DNA of 64,000 nt. It comes from Planococcus donghaensis (lineage in GTDB: Bacteria > Bacillota > Bacilli > Bacillales_A > Planococcaceae). Each line of letters opens with the position of its first letter. Positions within the stretch are counted from its first letter, which is position 1. The notes below the pieces were generated by a model. The model was not told the origin of the DNA. It made no database searches and was given only the letters and a program-made list of their open reading frames with translations. The stretch is taken from contig NZ_CP016543.2 of assembly GCF_001687665.2 (NCBI RefSeq), positions 310,001 to 374,000 on the forward strand, given 5' to 3'. The position numbers and the translations under genes were made by a program. Below, one piece after another: positions 44,713 through 52,639 of the stretch.

Positions 44713-45273
44713 ATGATGAAAAACAAAATTAAGCAAACGAGCATTCTTTTGTTTGAGAAAAAAGGTTTTACTGAAACCTCCATTCAAGATATTGTCGGAG
44801 AGTTAGGGGTTACGAAAGGAACTTTCTATTATTATTTCTCAAGTAAAGAACAATTGTTAATGGATATTCATATAAGCTATATCGACGAATTATTAGAGCG
44901 ACAAAAAGCCATTCGTCAAGAACATCACAGCAATCGCACGAAACTAGAACGACTGATCGCACTACTAATTGCAGATATTGCAAATCATGGACCAAGTGGC
45001 AAAGTGTTTTTCCGAGAAATGCGTCACTTAGACAGAGACAATGCGGTAAAGGTAAAAAAGAAACGTGAGCACTTCAGGAAAAATTTAGAGGAAATTATAA
45101 GTGAAGGAATTGCTAAAAATGAGTTTCGAAGTGGGCTTGAACCCGAAATGGTCGCTTTTGCTATTTTGGGAGTCACGAATTGGAGTTATCAATGGTTTAA
45201 CCCATTAGGGAAGATTTCAGCGGATCAATTAGCACGTATATATAGTGATTTAATTCTTCATGGCATTGCTTGA
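44713..45273 (+). CDS. TetR/AcrR-family regulator
   Basis: 186 residues. The N-terminal HTH (about 8-52) is standard: FEKKGFTETSIQDIVGELGVTKGTFYYYFSSKEQLL. The C-terminal ligand/dimer domain is helical, of the size found in fatty-acid-responsive repressors (FadR/FabR-like). It lies inside the operon it would control, 28 nt after the SDR gene, and the palindrome at 43862-43879 is its likely target. Start: two adjacent ATG codons with only a weak site. Ligand (an acyl-CoA) is inference from neighbours. Confidence 0.88.
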   Translation: MMKNKIKQTSILLFEKKGFTETSIQDIVGELGVTKGTFYYYFSSKEQLLMDIHISYIDELLERQKAIRQEHHSNRTKLERLIALLIADIANHGPSGKVFFREMRHLDRDNAVKVKKKREHFRKNLEEIISEGIAKNEFRSGLEPEMVAFAILGVTNWSYQWFNPLGKISADQLARIYSDLILHGIA

Positions 45274-45293
45274 TAAGGAAGGGAGGAAGAAAG

Positions 45294-45716
45294 ATGGTGT
45301 TTGAAATCCCAGTGAAAGCACGATTTTGTGAAACAGATGCGTTGGGTCACATAAGCAACATTAGTTATTTTATTTACTTAGAAGAAGCACGGACTGATTT
45401 CTTTGCAGAATTAGGGTTTGGTGACGATGTTAATAATTGGAGTATTATTTTGGCATCCATCAAATGTGATTTTGTAAAACAAGGACATTATAACCAACAA
45501 TTAATCGTTCTGACAGAAGTGAGTCATATGGGAAATTCAAGTTTTCAACTTGTGCACAAAATTAAAGATGCACAGAGCGGAGAATTGATTGCAAAAGGTG
45601 AAGCAAGTGCAGTGCACTTTAATTTTGAGACACAAAAAAGTGAAGCTTTGCCTGATGATAAACGTAAGAAACTGGAGAAATATTTAGTTGTGGAGGAAAG
45701 CCATAGTGGAAACTAA
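45294..45716 (+). CDS. Acyl-CoA thioesterase (4HBT/YbgC type)
   Basis: 140 residues, hotdog fold. The N-terminal CETDALGHISNISYFIYLEEAR is the 4-hydroxybenzoyl-CoA thioesterase/YbgC signature with the catalytic Asp. ATG 45294 has GGGAGGAAGAAAG upstream; the frame open from 45270 only overlaps the tetR stop. Its 3' end overlaps the acyl-CoA dehydrogenase start by 11 nt, so translation is coupled. It would release free CoA or clear dead-end acyl-CoAs in this pathway. Confidence 0.88.
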   Translation: MVFEIPVKARFCETDALGHISNISYFIYLEEARTDFFAELGFGDDVNNWSIILASIKCDFVKQGHYNQQLIVLTEVSHMGNSSFQLVHKIKDAQSGELIAKGEASAVHFNFETQKSEALPDDKRKKLEKYLVVEESHSGN

Positions 45717-47472
45717 AACTTTAGCCTATACAGGTGCAGCTTTTCTATATCAAGCATCTAATAACTTTTTCACGCCAGAAGATTTTACGGAAGAACACCG
45801 GTTGATTGCAAAAACAGCAAAACGTTTTTTAGAAAAAGAAGTGCGGCCAAAAAATGAGGAAATTGAAAAACAAAATTTCAAAGTAGTTCAAACTTTGTTT
45901 GAAAAAGCTGGAGAGCTAGGACTACTTGGTCATAGTGTGCCAGAGAATTATGGTGGACTTGGTCTCGATAAAATTAGTAAAGGATTAGTCGGAGAATCTC
46001 TTGGTTCAGCCGGGAGTTATGGAGTGGCGCATTCCAATCATACGTGTATAGCAACTTTGCCAATAACTTATTTTGGTACCTCGCAGCAAAAAGAAACGTA
46101 TTTGCCAAAACTTGCTTCAGGAGAATTTATCGGAGCATATTGCCTGACAGAACCAGGTGCAGGTTCGGATGCTTTGTCCGGAAAGACAACAGCGAAACTT
46201 AACGAAGAACAGACTCATTACATATTAAATGGAACAAAAATGTTTATTACCAACGCGGAATTTGCAGATACATTCATTGTTTATGCAAAAGTAGACGGAA
46301 GGGCTTTTACAGCATTTATCGTTGAAAAAGACCATCCGGGTTTATCACTAGGTCCCGAAGAACAGAAAATGGGGATTAAAGGTTCCTCAACGCGCGCCGT
46401 GATTTTTGAAGACTGTAAAGTGCCGGTAGAAAACCTACTTGGTGATATTGGCAAAGGGCATGTCATTGCATTAAACGTTTTAAATTTAGGTCGCTATAAT
46501 TTAGGGTCTGCCTGTATGGGGGCGGCAAAATATGCTTTGGAGCTTACATTAAACTACACGAGTGAGCGTCGTCAATTTGGCAAAGCGATTGCCGACTTTT
46601 CAGCAACACAAGAAAAAATAGCTCATATGGCTCTTCGAATTTACGCTTCCGAATCATTGCAATATCGAACAGCTGGCTATCTTGAAAGTGCATTAGGAGA
46701 TCTATACGCTTCAGAAAATCATTATGACATTGCAAAGCAATTGATGGAATATGCAGTAGAGTGCGCGGTTTGCAAAGTACATGGTTCGGAAACGTTAGAT
46801 TTTGTCGTGGATGAAGCATTTCAATTGCATGGTGGCTATGGGTTTATAAAAGAATACAAAATTGAACAACTGTATCGAGATTCACGGATCAATCGGATTT
46901 TTGAAGGAACTAACGAAGTAAACAGATTGCTTATCATTGGAAATTTACTGAAACAGACTGCTAAAGGGAAAATTCCATTGCAACAACTGACAGCATCCGC
47001 GGTGGAAGAATTGAAAGCACCAAAATCTATAGATGATCATGTTCTTTCCACAGAATTAGAAGCGATTCATGCAATTCGGCGAGTCTTTCTTTTTTGTATC
47101 GGAATTTGTTATGAAACCTATAATGGAGAGCTAATGGAGGAACAAGAAATTTTAATGGGATTAGCAGATATCGGCATCGCATTGTATTCTTTGGAATCTG
47201 CTGTAATAAGGACTGCAAAAGCGCTCGAACCTGAAACAAAAGAACAACATATACAAAAAACGTTAATGGCACAAGCAATGACCGGTGATATATTGCTCGA
47301 AGTGGAAATGATTGCGCGCAAAATACTGCAGGCTGCTTCTGCCGAAAATCAATTAGCGCACAATACGGCAGTTGTCTCAAGTGAATTGAGTCGATTACAA
47401 AAGAGTGGACTGGGTAAAGTGAAGCGACAAATCGCCAAAAACTTATTAGAGTCAAACCAATATATTTTTTAG
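45706..47472 (+). CDS. Acyl-CoA dehydrogenase with long C-terminal extension (FadE/YusJ-like)
   Basis: 588 residues, 200 more than a simple acyl-CoA dehydrogenase, matching B. subtilis FadE (YusJ, ~594 aa). First step of beta-oxidation: alpha,beta-dehydrogenation with FAD and ETF. The middle domain has CLTEPGAGSDA and ITNAEFAD; the C-terminal helical domain has ERRQFGKAI and QLHGGYGF...FEGTNEV with the FAD/catalytic region. A further ~170-residue helical part like that of VLCAD and YusJ follows. GTG 45706 is 9 nt after GGAGG. Substrate chain length unknown. Confidence 0.9.
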   Translation: METKTLAYTGAAFLYQASNNFFTPEDFTEEHRLIAKTAKRFLEKEVRPKNEEIEKQNFKVVQTLFEKAGELGLLGHSVPENYGGLGLDKISKGLVGESLGSAGSYGVAHSNHTCIATLPITYFGTSQQKETYLPKLASGEFIGAYCLTEPGAGSDALSGKTTAKLNEEQTHYILNGTKMFITNAEFADTFIVYAKVDGRAFTAFIVEKDHPGLSLGPEEQKMGIKGSSTRAVIFEDCKVPVENLLGDIGKGHVIALNVLNLGRYNLGSACMGAAKYALELTLNYTSERRQFGKAIADFSATQEKIAHMALRIYASESLQYRTAGYLESALGDLYASENHYDIAKQLMEYAVECAVCKVHGSETLDFVVDEAFQLHGGYGFIKEYKIEQLYRDSRINRIFEGTNEVNRLLIIGNLLKQTAKGKIPLQQLTASAVEELKAPKSIDDHVLSTELEAIHAIRRVFLFCIGICYETYNGELMEEQEILMGLADIGIALYSLESAVIRTAKALEPETKEQHIQKTLMAQAMTGDILLEVEMIARKILQAASAENQLAHNTAVVSSELSRLQKSGLGKVKRQIAKNLLESNQYIF

Positions 47473-47483
47473 GAGGAGTACTA

Positions 47484-48458
47484 ATGAAAGCTATAAAATT
47501 CGAAGAGTTTGGTGGACCGGAAGTTTTGCAACTTGTGGAAGTTGAAAAACCAGATTTTGCTGATACAGAAGTTATTGTGGAAGTAAAAGCAATTGGGATC
47601 AATTATGCAGATACAGCTAGACGGGAAGGGAAGTATGTTGTTCAAACGGAATTGCCTTATATTCCAGGATCAGAAGTGGCAGGAGTAATAGTTGCGAGCG
47701 GAAAAAATGTAGAGAATTTTAAAGCAGGAGATCGGGTCGTGGCCTTAATCGGTTCTGCAGGATATGCGGAATTTGCTGCAGTCGATGAAAGTGTGTTGAC
47801 CAAAATTCCAGAAGGAGTCGGGTTTGATCAAGCTGTCGCACTTCCGTTACAGGGGTTAAGTGCATACCATATATTAAAAACGATGGGACGGATTCAAAAA
47901 GGAGAGACGGTATTAATTCATGCTGCTGCAGGGGGAGTTGGGGCAATTGCCGTACAATTGGCTCGGATCTTTGGAGCGGAAACCATTGTTGCGACGGCTA
48001 GTACCGAAGAAAAGTTATTTCATGCACAGAAAATGGGGGCAACACATTTAGTAAACTACACAGAAGAAGGATGGGTCGACAAAGTCAAAAACATTACTGG
48101 TGGTCGAGGTGTGGACTTGGCACTGGAAATGGTCGGTGGGGAAGTATTTAATAAAACTTTAAAATGTTTGGCTCCGTTTGGCCGAATTGTGGTCTTCGGC
48201 GCTGCTAGTGGAGAACAATCTTCTTTTAGTCCAGGACAGTTAATGCGGAAAAATCAATCGGTTATTGGATTTTTCCTGCCACAAATTATGCGGTATCCCG
48301 ACTTAATCCACCAAAGCTTTAACGAATTACTTGCTTATATGAAGAGTGGAGAGTTGGTTTTGACGATTGGTGGAGTTTATCCATTAGAGGATGCTGCGAA
48401 AGCACATTACTCATTACAAGGAAGAAAGACCATTGGGAAATTAGTGTTGAGACCGTGA
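47484..48458 (+). CDS. Quinone oxidoreductase-type MDR dehydrogenase
   Basis: 324 residues, medium-chain reductase of the zeta-crystallin/NADPH:quinone reductase group. GINYADTARREG and the NADPH motif AAAGGVGAIAVQLA are present; the zinc-binding Cys/His set of alcohol dehydrogenases is missing. In an acyl-CoA operon it may be an enoyl or acryloyl-CoA reductase-like enzyme. AGGAGGAG precedes the ATG, 11 nt after the dehydrogenase stop. Confidence 0.87.
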   Translation: MKAIKFEEFGGPEVLQLVEVEKPDFADTEVIVEVKAIGINYADTARREGKYVVQTELPYIPGSEVAGVIVASGKNVENFKAGDRVVALIGSAGYAEFAAVDESVLTKIPEGVGFDQAVALPLQGLSAYHILKTMGRIQKGETVLIHAAAGGVGAIAVQLARIFGAETIVATASTEEKLFHAQKMGATHLVNYTEEGWVDKVKNITGGRGVDLALEMVGGEVFNKTLKCLAPFGRIVVFGAASGEQSSFSPGQLMRKNQSVIGFFLPQIMRYPDLIHQSFNELLAYMKSGELVLTIGGVYPLEDAAKAHYSLQGRKTIGKLVLRP

Positions 48459-48514
48459 TGCGTCTTTCGGCAAAAAAGAAAAACTGATATGAAAAGGTAT
48501 AAAGGAGTGGACGG

Positions 48515-49447
48515 ATGAAAATTTTAGTAGTGGGTGCCGGTGCAATCGGTGGATATTTCGGAGGGCGGTTACTCGAAAAAGGAGAAGATGTTACTTTTTT
48601 AGTAAGAGAACAAAGAAAAGAAAAATTACAGCAAACCGGTTTGAAAATTAGGAGCAAAAATGGTGATCTTCAAGTGACGCCAAAGTTACTGACAAAAGAC
48701 GATAGCAGTCAGCCATTTGATGTGATATTGGTTTCAACGAAATCGTATCATCTTGAACAGGCGATAAAGGATATTCAATCATTCGTTGGACCAGAAACGA
48801 TGATTTTACCTTTGCTAAATGGAATTGCCCATCTGGAACTTTTGATTAAGGCATTTGGAGAGAAACAGGTAATCGGCGGGTTATGCTTTGTCGAAACAAC
48901 ACTATCGGAAGACGGGACAATCGTTCAAACGAGTCCGATTAATCAATTGGTTTATGGAGAACGTACGGGTGAAAAAACCGAACGTATTGAAAAGTTAGAA
49001 CAATGCTTTAGGGGCACAAAAGCAGAGTTTGTAAAGAGTGAGAACATCAACCAGGACATGTGGCATAAATATTTGTTTATAACGGCTATGTCAGGCATTA
49101 CTGCCATGATGGAGGCGCCCATAGGACCAATTAGAGACCTCGAATCGGGTCAGCGTACCATAAAAGCATTTCTAGACGAGCTAGTCACTATAATGGAGAA
49201 AATAGAGGCGCCCATTCAACAAGGAATTGCTGAAATTCAGTTAAACCGAATGAACAGCATGGCACCAGAAATGAAGTCGTCTATGCAGCGAGATATTGAA
49301 AAACAGCAGCCCACTGAATTCGAACATTTACAAGGTTATTTACTTACTCAAGCTAAAAAAGTGACCGTTTCTGTCCCGATTTTGGAAACGATTTATACAA
49401 AATTAAAGCTATATGAAGAGAAACAAAAAACCAGTAGTAACTTGTAA
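48515..49447 (+). CDS. 2-dehydropantoate 2-reductase family (PanE/ApbA)
   Basis: 310 residues. N-terminal Rossmann motif GAGAIGGYFGG, LVSTKSYHLEQA and the C-terminal helical domain (LFITAMSGITAMMEAPIG) define the ketopantoate reductase family. Ketopantoate reductase proper makes pantoate for CoA, but the family also includes enzymes for other 2-oxo acids, and Bacilli often carry several copies. AAAGGAG precedes the ATG. 56 nt after the previous gene; it may be the last gene of the TetR operon, giving a loose CoA connection. No terminator was found immediately after it. Confidence 0.85.
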   Translation: MKILVVGAGAIGGYFGGRLLEKGEDVTFLVREQRKEKLQQTGLKIRSKNGDLQVTPKLLTKDDSSQPFDVILVSTKSYHLEQAIKDIQSFVGPETMILPLLNGIAHLELLIKAFGEKQVIGGLCFVETTLSEDGTIVQTSPINQLVYGERTGEKTERIEKLEQCFRGTKAEFVKSENINQDMWHKYLFITAMSGITAMMEAPIGPIRDLESGQRTIKAFLDELVTIMEKIEAPIQQGIAEIQLNRMNSMAPEMKSSMQRDIEKQQPTEFEHLQGYLLTQAKKVTVSVPILETIYTKLKLYEEKQKTSSNL

Positions 49448-49523
49448 GCAACAGTTTTTTAGCTAGTGAAATTAGCTAGCCGATAAATTTCTTTGGAAGT
49501 AAAAAGAAATATTTGTCAGAACA

Positions 49524-49552
49524 TTTACATTCTTTAGACAGTCAACTATGAT
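49524..49552 (+). promoter_or_regulatory. Sigma-A promoter of cstA
   Basis: TTTACA (49524-49529), exactly 17 nt, TATGAT (49547-49552). Predicted start near 49559. Confidence 0.65.
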
Positions 49553-49557
49553 GAACA

Positions 49558-49571
49558 TACAAGCGCTTTCA
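49558..49571. promoter_or_regulatory. cre-like (CcpA) site over the cstA start site
   Basis: TACAAGCGCTTTCA agrees with the cre palindrome TGAAAGCGCTTTCA at 12 of 14 positions and covers +1 of the promoter. CcpA repression would fit a carbon-starvation transporter. A partly overlapping stem (CAAGCGC..GCGCTTG) is also visible. Confidence 0.6.
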
Positions 49572-49607
49572 TGCGCTTGTTTAAGATGAGAAAAAGGGGT
49601 TGGGAAA

Positions 49608-51344
49608 ATGAATGCGATTGCATTAGCTGCTATTGGGATTTTTATTTTTATACTTGGTTACCGCTTTTATTCCAAATTCATAGCAGAGAGAATTTTTAAG
49701 CTCGATCCGAATTACGTTACACCTGCACATCGCTTTAAAGATGGTGTCGATTTTGTACCTACTAATAAATTTGTCTTGTGGGGTCATCATTTTACTTCAG
49801 TCGCTGGAGCTGCTCCTATTTTAGGTCCAGCCATTGCGGTGTATTGGGGATGGTTACCAGCAGTACTGTGGGTAGTACTTGGAACAGTATTTGCAGCAGG
49901 TGTTCATGATTTTGGGACATTGGTGTTATCTGTTCGAAACAAAGGACAGTCAGTGGGAACACTTGCTCACCGTTTGATTGGGCAACGAGGAAAAGTGTTG
50001 TTCTTATTTATTATTTTAATTTTAGTGTTAATGGTCAACGCCGTATTTGCTTGGGTTATTGCCAAGCTATTCATTTCTTATCCTGCTAGTGTGGTACCGG
50101 TATTTATCCAGATTCCTTTAGCGATGTGGATTGGTCATGCTGTTTATAAGAAAAACAAAAAAATGCTTATTCCGTCAATATTTGCTTTGGCGATTATGTA
50201 CATAACTGCCATTGTTGCGAGCCAAGTGAGCTTTCTACAAATTGATCTTGTTCAATATATGGGGGGAGAAAACGGAACAGGAATATTTGGACTTGATCCT
50301 ATTTCAACGGCGTTCTTTATTTGGATCATCGTTTTAATGATCTACGTTTATATTGCATCTACATTACCGGTTTGGAAGTTACTTCAGCCGCGTGATTTTA
50401 TCAACTCCCACCAGTTGATTGTCGGGCTTGGTATTTTGTATCTGGGGTTACTGTTCACAAATCCTGAAATTACGGCACCGATGACAAATCCAGATGCCGA
50501 TATTTCTTGGTTCCCGTTATTGTTCATTACGATTGCTTGTGGTGCGATTTCTGGATTCCACGGGCTTGTGTCGTCTGGAACAACTTCAAAACAGCTAGAT
50601 AAAGAAACCGATGCTCGTTTTGTCGGTTATTTAGGGGCTGTCGGAGAAGGCGTTTTGGCATTAATTTCGATTATTGCTGTTATTACGTTATTCCCTGACC
50701 GCGAGTCGTTTTTTGCCACTTATAGTAGTTTCCAAGCTTCTAACGGAGCAGGGTTAGGTGCTTTTATCGAAGGGGCTACAGGACTAGCGCAAGGATTGAT
50801 GATTCCGGCCGACGTTGCTTCGACCATTGTTTCGATTATTGTTGTGTCGTTTGCAGCGACTACTTTGGATACGTCAGTTCGATTAATGCGTTATATTATT
50901 TCAGAACTTGGAGTCGAATACAAAATTCCGTCTCTTGAGAAAAAACATGTGGCAACAACCATTGCGGTCGGTGCAAGTGCTGCACTTGTGTTACTTCCTG
51001 AAGGACCAAATGGTTTTGGTTCAGGTGGATACTTGTTATGGCCATTGTTTGGAACAGCCAATCAGTTGTTAGCGGGTATCAGTTTATTACTAATCTCCAT
51101 TTGGCTGAAAAAACTCGGGCGAAATTACATCATCACTATCGTTCCAATGATTTTCTTGATGTTTATGACGCTTTGGGCCATGTTCCAGCAAGTGTTCTTG
51201 CAATGGGCATGGTATGCCAAACAGCCAAGTATGCTGCTGTTCATATTTGGAGCAATCATTTTTGTCTTTACGCTCTGGATCATTTTAACTGCAGTCCAAG
51301 CATTGTTGAACAAAACAGACCCTAATTTCTCAGGGGATGAATAA
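49608..51344 (+). CDS. cstA: Carbon starvation protein CstA (pyruvate/peptide transporter)
   Basis: 578 residues, about 16 membrane segments. CstA-type proteins were first described as peptide transporters and later shown to import pyruvate. Family stretches: LDPNYVTPAHRFKDGVDFVPTN, GHHFTSVAGAAPILGPAIAV, HDFGTLVLSVRNKG and FHGLVSSGTTSKQL. AAAAGGGGTTGGGA precedes the ATG. A promoter with a cre-like site is upstream. The following small CC-ending gene, ArsA-type ATPase and MDR are on the same strand, separated by a hairpin without a U-tract (51360-51386), so read-through is likely. Confidence 0.93.
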   Translation: MNAIALAAIGIFIFILGYRFYSKFIAERIFKLDPNYVTPAHRFKDGVDFVPTNKFVLWGHHFTSVAGAAPILGPAIAVYWGWLPAVLWVVLGTVFAAGVHDFGTLVLSVRNKGQSVGTLAHRLIGQRGKVLFLFIILILVLMVNAVFAWVIAKLFISYPASVVPVFIQIPLAMWIGHAVYKKNKKMLIPSIFALAIMYITAIVASQVSFLQIDLVQYMGGENGTGIFGLDPISTAFFIWIIVLMIYVYIASTLPVWKLLQPRDFINSHQLIVGLGILYLGLLFTNPEITAPMTNPDADISWFPLLFITIACGAISGFHGLVSSGTTSKQLDKETDARFVGYLGAVGEGVLALISIIAVITLFPDRESFFATYSSFQASNGAGLGAFIEGATGLAQGLMIPADVASTIVSIIVVSFAATTLDTSVRLMRYIISELGVEYKIPSLEKKHVATTIAVGASAALVLLPEGPNGFGSGGYLLWPLFGTANQLLAGISLLLISIWLKKLGRNYIITIVPMIFLMFMTLWAMFQQVFLQWAWYAKQPSMLLFIFGAIIFVFTLWIILTAVQALLNKTDPNFSGDE

Positions 51345-51359
51345 AATATAAAAATGGGT

Positions 51360-51386
51360 AAGGGATCATGAATATTGTGATCCCTT
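51360..51386 (+). promoter_or_regulatory. Hairpin without U-tract between cstA and the CC-tail gene
   Basis: AAGGGATCA pairs with TGATCCCTT (9 bp, loop 9 nt), followed by CCATTTATATT. More like a processing or partial-attenuation site than a full terminator. Confidence 0.5.
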
Positions 51387-51413
51387 CCATTTATATTAGA
51401 AAGAGGTGTCGAT

Positions 51414-51677
51414 ATGTTGGTGTTCGATAAATTAAAACAATTGATTGCTTTTTATGAGGCTGTCCTTGAATTGCCACATCGCACTGAAATTGCACGTGAA
51501 CTACGAGATGAAGATGATCTCTTTTTGCTCATGTTGTACTCGGAGATGTTAGGGATTCCGAATCCTGTGTATTATTACACGCTGGAATTGTATCCGTATA
51601 TGATAGAAGAATTTCACGATTGGCATTTACGCATGGGCATGGATAAATCCCCATTAACCGGTATTCGTTGCTGTTAG
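51414..51677 (+). CDS. Small protein ending in Cys-Cys (cory-CC-star type)
   Basis: 87 residues, helical, ending in GIRCC-stop. I recognise the pattern as the NCBI family called cory-CC-star, small proteins ending in two Cys and encoded beside ArsA-like ATPases, exactly as here. The E. coli CstA companions YbdD/YjiX, as I recall them, also end in RCC, so the C-terminal pair next to cstA is suggestive. The central part (LFLLMLYSEMLGIPNPVYYYTLELYPYMIEEFHDWHLRMGM) is amphipathic and aromatic-rich. AAGAGGTG precedes the ATG. Function unknown; the terminal dithiol could bind metal or be a handle for the ATPase. Confidence 0.7.
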   Translation: MLVFDKLKQLIAFYEAVLELPHRTEIARELRDEDDLFLLMLYSEMLGIPNPVYYYTLELYPYMIEEFHDWHLRMGMDKSPLTGIRCC

Positions 51678-51701
51678 TTTTGTTAGGAATGAGGAGAAAA
51701 T

Positions 51702-52634
51702 ATGGATGTACTAGCTAAAAGTATTATTTTCGTAGGTGGAAAAGGCGGTGTAGGAAAATCGACATCAGCTGCAGCGATTGCTTGGAGATCTGCCAAAGAA
51801 GGATATAAAACGTTATTAATTTCAACAGATCCTGCTCATAATGTAGGCGATATTTTCAACGAACAAATCGGTGGTAAAACAAAAGAAATTGCTAATAATT
51901 TGTATGCCCTTGAAATTGACCCTGAGATTGAGACAGATAATTATATTAAAACGGTAAAAGCCAATATTAAAGGAACCGTTCATTCGAGCATGATGGAAGA
52001 AGTAAACCGTCAATTAGATACAGCAAAAGCTTCTCCAGGTGCAGACGAAGCGGCGTTATTTGATAAGCTGATTCATATCATTTTAGAAGAACGCCAAAAT
52101 TTCGATAAGTTAGTGTTCGATACGGCGCCAACCGGTCATACCATTCGGTTGTTAACATTGCCAGAACTAATGGGTGTATGGATTGATGGGTTGCTTGAGA
52201 AACGTCGCAAAACCAATGAAAACTACTCCCAACTATTAAATGATGGAGAGCCAAGAGAAGATCCGATATACGATGTGTTAAGAGAGCGTCAAGAGCGATT
52301 TTCCAAAGCGCGCGATCTTTTGCTTAATGAGAAAGAAACTGGGTTTATCTTTGTGCTAAATCCAGAACGGCTTCCTATTTTGGAAACAAAAAAAGCGTTG
52401 GACTTGTTGCACAACTACCAACTTCACGTCAAAACGCTCATCATTAACAAAGTGTTGCCAGAAGAAGCAGATGGAGAGTTTTTAATGGAACGGAAAAAGC
52501 ATGAAAAGAAATACATGCAACAAATAGAAGAAACATTTTCTACGCAAAAGTTAGTATACGTACCGCTATTTTCGCAGGATATTATTAGCAAAAAACAACT
52601 GGCGTTATTTAGTGATTATTTTAAGAAAGGATGA
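51702..52634 (+). CDS. ArsA/Get3-family ATPase without cysteines
   Basis: 310 residues. Deviant Walker A with signature lysine, GGKGGVGKST (12-21), STDPAHNVGDIF switch I, DTAPTGHTIRLL switch II and an A-loop-like LNPERLPI. Only one ATPase half is present, so it would dimerise like Get3. There is no cysteine anywhere, so it lacks both the arsenite-binding Cys of ArsA and the CxxC zinc site of Get3; no arsB or arsR is nearby. AGGAG is 8 nt before the ATG. Between the CC-tail gene (24 nt before) and an MDR gene (5 nt after). Role: probably a membrane-protein or small-protein chaperone-like ATPase; inferred. Confidence 0.87.
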   Translation: MDVLAKSIIFVGGKGGVGKSTSAAAIAWRSAKEGYKTLLISTDPAHNVGDIFNEQIGGKTKEIANNLYALEIDPEIETDNYIKTVKANIKGTVHSSMMEEVNRQLDTAKASPGADEAALFDKLIHIILEERQNFDKLVFDTAPTGHTIRLLTLPELMGVWIDGLLEKRRKTNENYSQLLNDGEPREDPIYDVLRERQERFSKARDLLLNEKETGFIFVLNPERLPILETKKALDLLHNYQLHVKTLIINKVLPEEADGEFLMERKKHEKKYMQQIEETFSTQKLVYVPLFSQDIISKKQLALFSDYFKKG

Positions 52635-52639
52635 ACGAC

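Noticed and set aside
47027..47602. 191-codon minus-strand frame
   Set aside because: Lies entirely opposite the acyl-CoA dehydrogenase and MDR genes, no ribosome binding site, Phe/Ser/Leu-rich composition typical of antisense frames.
51702..52634. Arsenic resistance (ArsA pump ATPase)
   Set aside because: Single ATPase half, no cysteine for arsenite, and no arsR, arsB, arsC or arsD nearby.
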